Source: Oscillospiraceae bacterium
GTDB taxonomy: Bacteria; Bacillota; Clostridia; Oscillospirales; Ruminococcaceae
NCBI GenBank assembly: GCA_019413245.1
Contig: DXNX01000016.1
Location: 1-16,901 of the forward strand
DNA: 16,901 bases
Direction: 5' to 3'
Shown piece after piece: positions 12,859 through 16,901 of the stretch. The notes beneath the pieces are model-generated. The model made no database searches. It was not told the origin of the DNA and saw only the letters and a list, made by a program, of their open reading frames with translations. The position numbers were made by a program, and so were the translations under genes. How positions within the stretch are numbered: position 1 is the stretch's first letter; each line of letters opens with the position of its first letter.

Positions 12859-12878
12859 ATTGATGTGTGCACACCAAT
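12859..12878. promoter_or_regulatory. Candidate TetR operator (20-bp palindrome)
   Basis: ATTGATGTGTGCACACCAAT: eight of ten positions pair, with the core TGTG..CACA intact. It overlaps the -35 box and spacer of the degV promoter and lies just downstream of the tetR start of transcription, ideal for one repressor to block both. Confidence 0.55.
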
Positions 12879-12888
12879 GTGATACACT
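12860..12888 (+). promoter_or_regulatory. Probable promoter of degV
   Basis: TTGATG (12860-12865), 17-bp spacer, TACACT (12883-12888) preceded by TGA, an extended -10. It faces and overlaps the tetR promoter region. Leader of about 100 nt. Confidence 0.5.
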
Positions 12889-12905
12889 TGTCTCGTATTG
12901 TATCA
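12880..12905. promoter_or_regulatory. Inverted repeat across the tetR -10 box
   Basis: TGATACA (12880-12886) and TGTATCA (12899-12905), perfect 7-bp arms 12 bp apart. The right arm covers the tetR -10 box and the left arm covers the degV -10 box. This is a second candidate operator for the divergent pair. Confidence 0.4.
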
Positions 12906-12924
12906 TGGATTTTTATAGTGTCAA
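12897..12924 (-). promoter_or_regulatory. Promoter of tetR
   Basis: Perfect minus-strand TTGACA (12919-12924), 16-bp spacer, TACAAT (12897-12902). The transcript would start near 12890, giving a leader of about 85 nt that includes both palindromes. Confidence 0.7.
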
Positions 12925-12996
12925 TGGCGGCCCATACCGCCGGAATACGGCACCTGTCATCTTGTCTGGAAGGAAAAATACGAGGGTTCCAAGTTT

Positions 12997-13866
12997 ATGA
13001 AAGTAGCAGTTGCAACCGATACCAACAGCAGTATGACCCAGAAGGATGCCCGGAAAAAGGGTGTTTACCTGCTGCCCATGCCGGTCATAGTGGAAGAAAA
13101 AGTTTATATGGAGGGCATCGACATCACCAATGCCCAGCTGTACGCAGCCATGAAAGCTCACAAGGAGGTTTCCTCCTCCCAGCCATCCCCGGGTCAGCTG
13201 GTGGAATTCTGGGATGGCATTTTCAAGGAAGGCTATGACGAGATCGTGTACATCCCCATGTCCAGCGGTCTGAGCAACGCCTGCTTCAATGCGGTGCAGC
13301 TGGCCAAGGACTATGACGGCAAGGTGCAGGTGGTGGACAACCACCGTATTTCCCTGACCCAGGAAGCCTCGGTCATCAGCGCCTGCAAGCTGGCACAGCA
13401 GGGAAAGAGCGCCGCACAGATCAAAACTTACCTGGAAGAGCGGGCGTACGATGCCAGCATTTATATCACGGTGGATTCCATGGAATATCTGCGCAAGGGC
13501 GGCCGGGTGACCCCCGCTGCCGCGACCTTTGCCACGGTGCTGAACCTGAAGCCGGTGCTGACTATCCAGGGGGATAAGCTGGATACTTATGCCAAGGCGC
13601 GGGGGATGCAGCAGGCCGAACAGAAAATGATCGAAGCCATCCGGAAGGACCGCACCACGCGGTTTGCGGATGTGCCGGACGAAGAGCTGCGGGTGGAGAC
13701 CGCCGGCACCTTTGACAATGCCGACAAGGCAAAGCGGTGGCGCAAGATGGTCCAGGTGGAGTTCCCCACCATCAAGGTGTCCTATGTGGATCTGCCCTGC
13801 AGTATTGCCTGCCATCTGGGCATCAACGCCGCCGGTACCGGTATCCTGAAAAAAGAAGTCAAGTAA
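12997..13866 (+). CDS. DegV-family fatty-acid-binding protein (FakB-like), 289 aa
   Basis: Two-domain DegV fold protein that binds a single fatty acid; characterised members (FakB) present it to the fatty acid kinase FakA for phosphorylation and use in phospholipids. Family marks are present: start MKVAVATDTNSSM, the loop EVSSSQPSPGQ (57-67), IPMSSGLSNACFNA (86-99) whose serines contact the carboxylate, LRKGGRV (165-171), KARGMQQA (200-207, conserved Arg) and a C-terminal His in CHLGINAAGTG (272-282). Length is typical (about 280-290). The ribosome-binding site is modest (GAGGG about 10 nt upstream). Preceded by an overlapping divergent promoter with a TetR gene, followed by a strong terminator. 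No fakA is in the window. Confidence 0.93.
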   Translation: MKVAVATDTNSSMTQKDARKKGVYLLPMPVIVEEKVYMEGIDITNAQLYAAMKAHKEVSSSQPSPGQLVEFWDGIFKEGYDEIVYIPMSSGLSNACFNAVQLAKDYDGKVQVVDNHRISLTQEASVISACKLAQQGKSAAQIKTYLEERAYDASIYITVDSMEYLRKGGRVTPAAATFATVLNLKPVLTIQGDKLDTYAKARGMQQAEQKMIEAIRKDRTTRFADVPDEELRVETAGTFDNADKAKRWRKMVQVEFPTIKVSYVDLPCSIACHLGINAAGTGILKKEVK

Positions 13867-13912
13867 GCGGGATATAACCGTCCGGCAGCTCAGGCTCTCT
13901 GAAAAAGCAAAT

Positions 13913-13957
13913 GCCACGGAAGTGCGATTCCTGCGAATCGGTTTTCCGTGGCTTTTT
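13913..13957 (+). terminator. Intrinsic terminator after degV
   Basis: Nine-bp stem GCCACGGAA (13913-13921) with TTCCGTGGC (13944-13952), topped by a second hairpin CGATTC/GAATCG (13925-13940), followed by five T. It lies about 47 bp after the stop codon. Confidence 0.9.
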
Positions 13958-14436
13958 GCATCTATATCATGGCACAAGGCCTTTTTTGTTGTCTGCCACC
14001 GGCCGGGCGATTGCCCTGGCATGGCCGGATGCAGTGGGGGAGCGGATGGGAGTTTTCCTCGCCGCTCGTTTCTATATTTTCAGAATACATTGTATTTGTG
14101 TCGGAGGTATAAAAGCGGGGTGAAGAATTTGGAAAGAAATCATTTCCAGACTGTGAAGCCGCGGTCCCGTGACACCCTTCGTGTTGACATCGCGTCATGC
14201 GGAGGATATTCTATCCATAATGTAATTGTTCAGATTACAGGCGATGCTGCGCCGAATCTCCCGTTTGTACGTTCTTTTGCCCGCTGCGGGCAGAAAGGGA
14301 GAGGTCGGCCGCTTTTTCAGTTTGCTCTACACAGGCGGGAATAGAACGCCGTGCGCTGCGCGGGACCGTCCGTACCCTTGTGCTTGTCCGCAACGCTGGA
14401 ACATCCTTTTGCATACCTTCTCATGGAGACAAGCCA
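13958..14436. other. Non-coding region upstream of the ABC transporter gene, about 480 bp
   Basis: No convincing gene. The longest plus-strand frame could start with GTG at 14120 after GGAGGT (74 codons), but its codon use is unlike neighbouring genes and it resembles no protein I know. The stretch holds a 13-bp palindrome AATACATTGTATT (14084-14096), a TTGACA promoter (14184-14212) and a leader of about 215 nt with a GC-rich self-complementary segment (TGCCCGC/GCGGGCA around 14277-14293). Confidence 0.55.
14184..14212 (+). promoter_or_regulatory. Probable promoter of the ABC transporter gene
   Basis: Perfect TTGACA (14184-14189), 17-bp spacer, TATTCT (14207-14212). It would give a leader of about 215 nt before the ATG at 14437. 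Confidence 0.6.
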
Positions 14437-16901
14437 ATGCTTCAAATCAAAGATATTTCCAAGGAATACAAGACCGGCAACTTTGTACAGAAAGCCCTGG
14501 ACCATGTATCCCTGAACCTGCGTTCCAACGAATTCGTGGCCATCCTGGGCCCCAGCGGTTCCGGCAAGACCACCCTTTTGAACATTATCGGCGGTCTGGA
14601 CCGTTACGATTCCGGCGACCTGATCATCAACGGAATCTCCACCAAAAAGTATAAGGACCGTGACTGGGATTCCTACCGCAACCACACCATCGGGTTTGTG
14701 TTCCAGAGCTATAACCTGATCCCCCACCAGACTGTGCTGGCCAACGTGGAACTGGCCCTGACCATCTCCGGCGTGGGCAAAGCCGAACGCCGGGAGCGAG
14801 CCATCAAGGCGCTGGAACAGGTGGGCCTGGGCAAACAGATCCACAAAAAGCCGAACCAGATGTCCGGCGGCCAGAAGCAGCGCGTGGCCATCGCCCGTGC
14901 CCTGGTGAACAACCCGGATATCCTGCTGGCCGACGAGCCGACCGGCGCTTTGGACAGCGCCACCAGCGTGCAGGTCATGGACCTGTTGAAAGAGGTGGCC
15001 AAAGACCGCCTGGTGGTCATGGTATCCCACAACCCCGAGCTGGCCAAACAGTATGCCACCCGCGTGGTCAACCTGCGGGACGGCAAGATCTGCTCCGACT
15101 CCGACCCCTTTGAGCCGGAAGGAATGGAGGAGGAAGAACCCGTACACAAGAACATGGGCAAATCCTCCATGTCGCTGCTCACGGCTCTTTCCCTGAGCTT
15201 CAACAACCTGAAAACCAAAAAGGCCCGCACCATCCTGACTTCTTTCGCCGGGTCCATCGGCATTATCGGCATTGCGCTGATTTTGTCCCTGTCCAGCGGC
15301 GTCAATACCTATATCCAGGACGTGGAGCGGGAAACCCTGTCCGAATACCCGCTGCAGATTCAGAGCGCCGGGTTTGATTTTACCTCGCTGCTCGCGCCGC
15401 CCGCATCGTCGGACAAAGCCCCGGACGGGCAGGTGGAAATTCTGGACATGGTGACGAACATGTTCTCCACCATGAATTCCAACGATCTGAAATCGCTGAA
15501 GACCTGGCTGGACAGCGGTACCAGCGGCATGGAGCCCTATACCAGCGCGGTGGAATATTCCTACGATGTTTCGCCGCAGATTTACCGCCTGGAGGGGGAC
15601 GGCGTCCGGCAGGTCAACCCGGACAGTTCCTTTGCGGCCATGGGCCTGGGTTCCACCATGAGCTCCAGCAGTATGATGTCCTCCATGATGGGGACTGACG
15701 TTTTTTATGAGATGCCCGACGATGCGGACCTGTACACCAGCCAGTATGAGGTGAAAGCGGGCCGCTGGCCGGAAAACTATAACGAATGCGTGCTGGTGCT
15801 GACCTCCGGCGGCGGTATGAGCGATTTCATGCTGTACACCCTGGGGCTGCGGGACTCCGCGGAGCTGGACAAGATGGTTCAGCAGTTTGTCAACGAGGAG
15901 GACGTGACCACGCCCCAGAATATCGGGACATACAGCTATGACGATATTCTGGGCATTACCTTCAAGCTGGTCAGCAGTCCGGATTACTATGAGTATGACA
16001 ACGAATACGGCGTCTGGCGGGACAAGCGGGACGACGCTGCCTACATGCGCAATCTGGTGGAAAACGGTGAGGACATCACCATTGTGGGCATCGTGCAGCC
16101 TACGGAAGACGGCGGCGGAATGCTGACACAGTCCAGCATCGCCTATCCCGCCTCCCTGACCCGCCATGTGGCCGAGAAGGCAGCCGAAAGCGAGATCGTA
16201 CAGAAACAGCTGGATGACCCGCACACCAATGTGTTTACAGGCGAACCTTTCGGGCAGGAGCAGGGCGAAAGCAGCTTTGATATGGAATCCCTGGTCAGTG
16301 TGGATGAGGACGCCCTGAAAGACATGTTCTCCTTCGACGAAAAGGACCTGACAAAAGGGATGTCCGGCGCTTTCTCCATGGATAGTCTGGGCAGTATGGA
16401 TATGAGCAGCATCGATATGGGCACGGTGGACCTGTCCGGGATGATCGACCCCAACAGCCTGCAGCTGGACCTGCCGGAATTTCCCCAGATGAACATGGCC
16501 GACCTGCTGCAGGGCGTCCAGTTCCATGTGTCGGAAGAATCGGTCAACGCTCTGCTCACCGGGATGATGAACGGCTGGAACGAGTACATGGCCTCCCACC
16601 CGGAGGCGGACTACTCCGGACTGGGGGACAGCTTCCTGGCATTCCTGCAAACCGAAGACGGCGGCAAGATCCTGCAGGAAAATCTGCAGGAGATTCTGGA
16701 TGCCAACGGCATCACGGCCCCCAGCCAGGAAGAAATCAGCGACCTGCTCAACCAGGTGATCGCCGGATTTATGGCCTACTGCCAGGAAAACCATTCCGAT
16801 ATTTTCGACCCTACCATTCCGAAAGAAGAAATGCTGGTGCTGGTGCAGAAGTACCTGGCCGAATATCTGGAAACCGAGGAAGCCAAAGCCATGATCACGG
16901 C
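14437..16901 (+). CDS. ABC transporter ATPase fused to FtsX/MacB-type permease (3' end beyond window)
   Basis: The frame is open to the right edge: 821 codons without a stop. Residues 1-225 form a complete MacB/LolD-type ATPase: Walker A GPSGSGKTT (38-46), Q-loop Q90, signature MSGGQKQR (142-149), Walker B ILLADEPTG (162-170), D-loop ALDS, switch H198. After an acidic linker comes KTKKARTILTSF and a transmembrane helix (about 266-290), then a very long ectodomain that fills the rest. The missing end should hold the remaining FtsX-type helices. Such fusions of about 1,000 residues are common in Firmicutes and are thought to act as mechanotransmission pumps or peptide/antibiotic resistance systems; the substrate here is unknown. 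The ectodomain has Met-rich patches (402-418, 642-687) and a pentapeptide-like strip (654-668). GGAG lies 8 nt before the ATG. Confidence 0.93.
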   Translation, partial: MLQIKDISKEYKTGNFVQKALDHVSLNLRSNEFVAILGPSGSGKTTLLNIIGGLDRYDSGDLIINGISTKKYKDRDWDSYRNHTIGFVFQSYNLIPHQTVLANVELALTISGVGKAERRERAIKALEQVGLGKQIHKKPNQMSGGQKQRVAIARALVNNPDILLADEPTGALDSATSVQVMDLLKEVAKDRLVVMVSHNPELAKQYATRVVNLRDGKICSDSDPFEPEGMEEEEPVHKNMGKSSMSLLTALSLSFNNLKTKKARTILTSFAGSIGIIGIALILSLSSGVNTYIQDVERETLSEYPLQIQSAGFDFTSLLAPPASSDKAPDGQVEILDMVTNMFSTMNSNDLKSLKTWLDSGTSGMEPYTSAVEYSYDVSPQIYRLEGDGVRQVNPDSSFAAMGLGSTMSSSSMMSSMMGTDVFYEMPDDADLYTSQYEVKAGRWPENYNECVLVLTSGGGMSDFMLYTLGLRDSAELDKMVQQFVNEEDVTTPQNIGTYSYDDILGITFKLVSSPDYYEYDNEYGVWRDKRDDAAYMRNLVENGEDITIVGIVQPTEDGGGMLTQSSIAYPASLTRHVAEKAAESEIVQKQLDDPHTNVFTGEPFGQEQGESSFDMESLVSVDEDALKDMFSFDEKDLTKGMSGAFSMDSLGSMDMSSIDMGTVDLSGMIDPNSLQLDLPEFPQMNMADLLQGVQFHVSEESVNALLTGMMNGWNEYMASHPEADYSGLGDSFLAFLQTEDGGKILQENLQEILDANGITAPSQEEISDLLNQVIAGFMAYCQENHSDIFDPTIPKEEMLVLVQKYLAEYLETEEAKAMIT

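Noticed and set aside
13922..14344. 140-codon plus-strand frame after degV
   Set aside because: Begins inside the degV terminator. A shorter version from GTG 14120 has a distant GGAGG but codon use unlike genes here.

Overview
The window is about 16.9 kb of GC-rich chromosomal DNA with strong Shine-Dalgarno sites, TTGACA/TATAAT-type promoters (several with an extended TGn -10) and hairpin/T-run terminators. Gene content (MATE pump, DegV protein, an ABC ATPase fused to its permease, a PocR-AraC regulator, an amylosucrase-type GH13 enzyme next to GlgA) suggests a gut Clostridia genome of the Faecalibacterium/Gemmiger/Subdoligranulum kind. That assignment is inference from composition and gene repertoire only. 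I see no insertion sequence, phage gene, CRISPR array, tRNA or rRNA.

Layout. (1) Bases 1-958, minus strand: a Fur-family metal regulator, a 99-residue membrane protein with a Cys/His cluster, and the first 25 codons of a lipoprotein that leaves the window. This looks like a metal-responsive uptake unit. (2) 1099-2253, plus: glycerate kinase, convergent with a MATE efflux pump (2317-3690, minus) across a shared terminator. (3) 3838-7140: a pentose unit with an FGGY sugar kinase and L-ribulose-5-phosphate 4-epimerase (AraD) on the minus strand, divergent from a PocR-AraC regulator. (4) 7442-11911, minus: an alpha-glucan unit, amylosucrase and glycogen synthase GlgA, each with its own promoter, leader and terminator. 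(5) 12251-13866: a TetR regulator divergent from a DegV fatty-acid-binding protein, with overlapping promoters and palindromes. (6) 14437 to the right edge, plus: a large ABC ATPase-permease fusion, incomplete.

How they work together. The kinase and AraD would turn L-ribulose into D-xylulose-5-phosphate under the divergent regulator. GlgA (from ADP-glucose) and amylosucrase (from sucrose) both build alpha-1,4-glucan, so the locus can feed one polymer from two donors.

The most unusual feature is that both glucan enzymes carry long low-complexity N-terminal tails. GlgA has 137 extra residues rich in Lys, Ala and Pro, resembling histone H1 or the phasin PhaF tail, and there is a perfect ribosome-binding site and ATG exactly at the tail/enzyme junction. 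This suggests two forms of the synthase from one gene. Secondary points are a Fur gene with no usable ATG/GTG/TTG start, a pentapeptide-like strip in the ABC protein's ectodomain, and several palindromes at divergent promoters.
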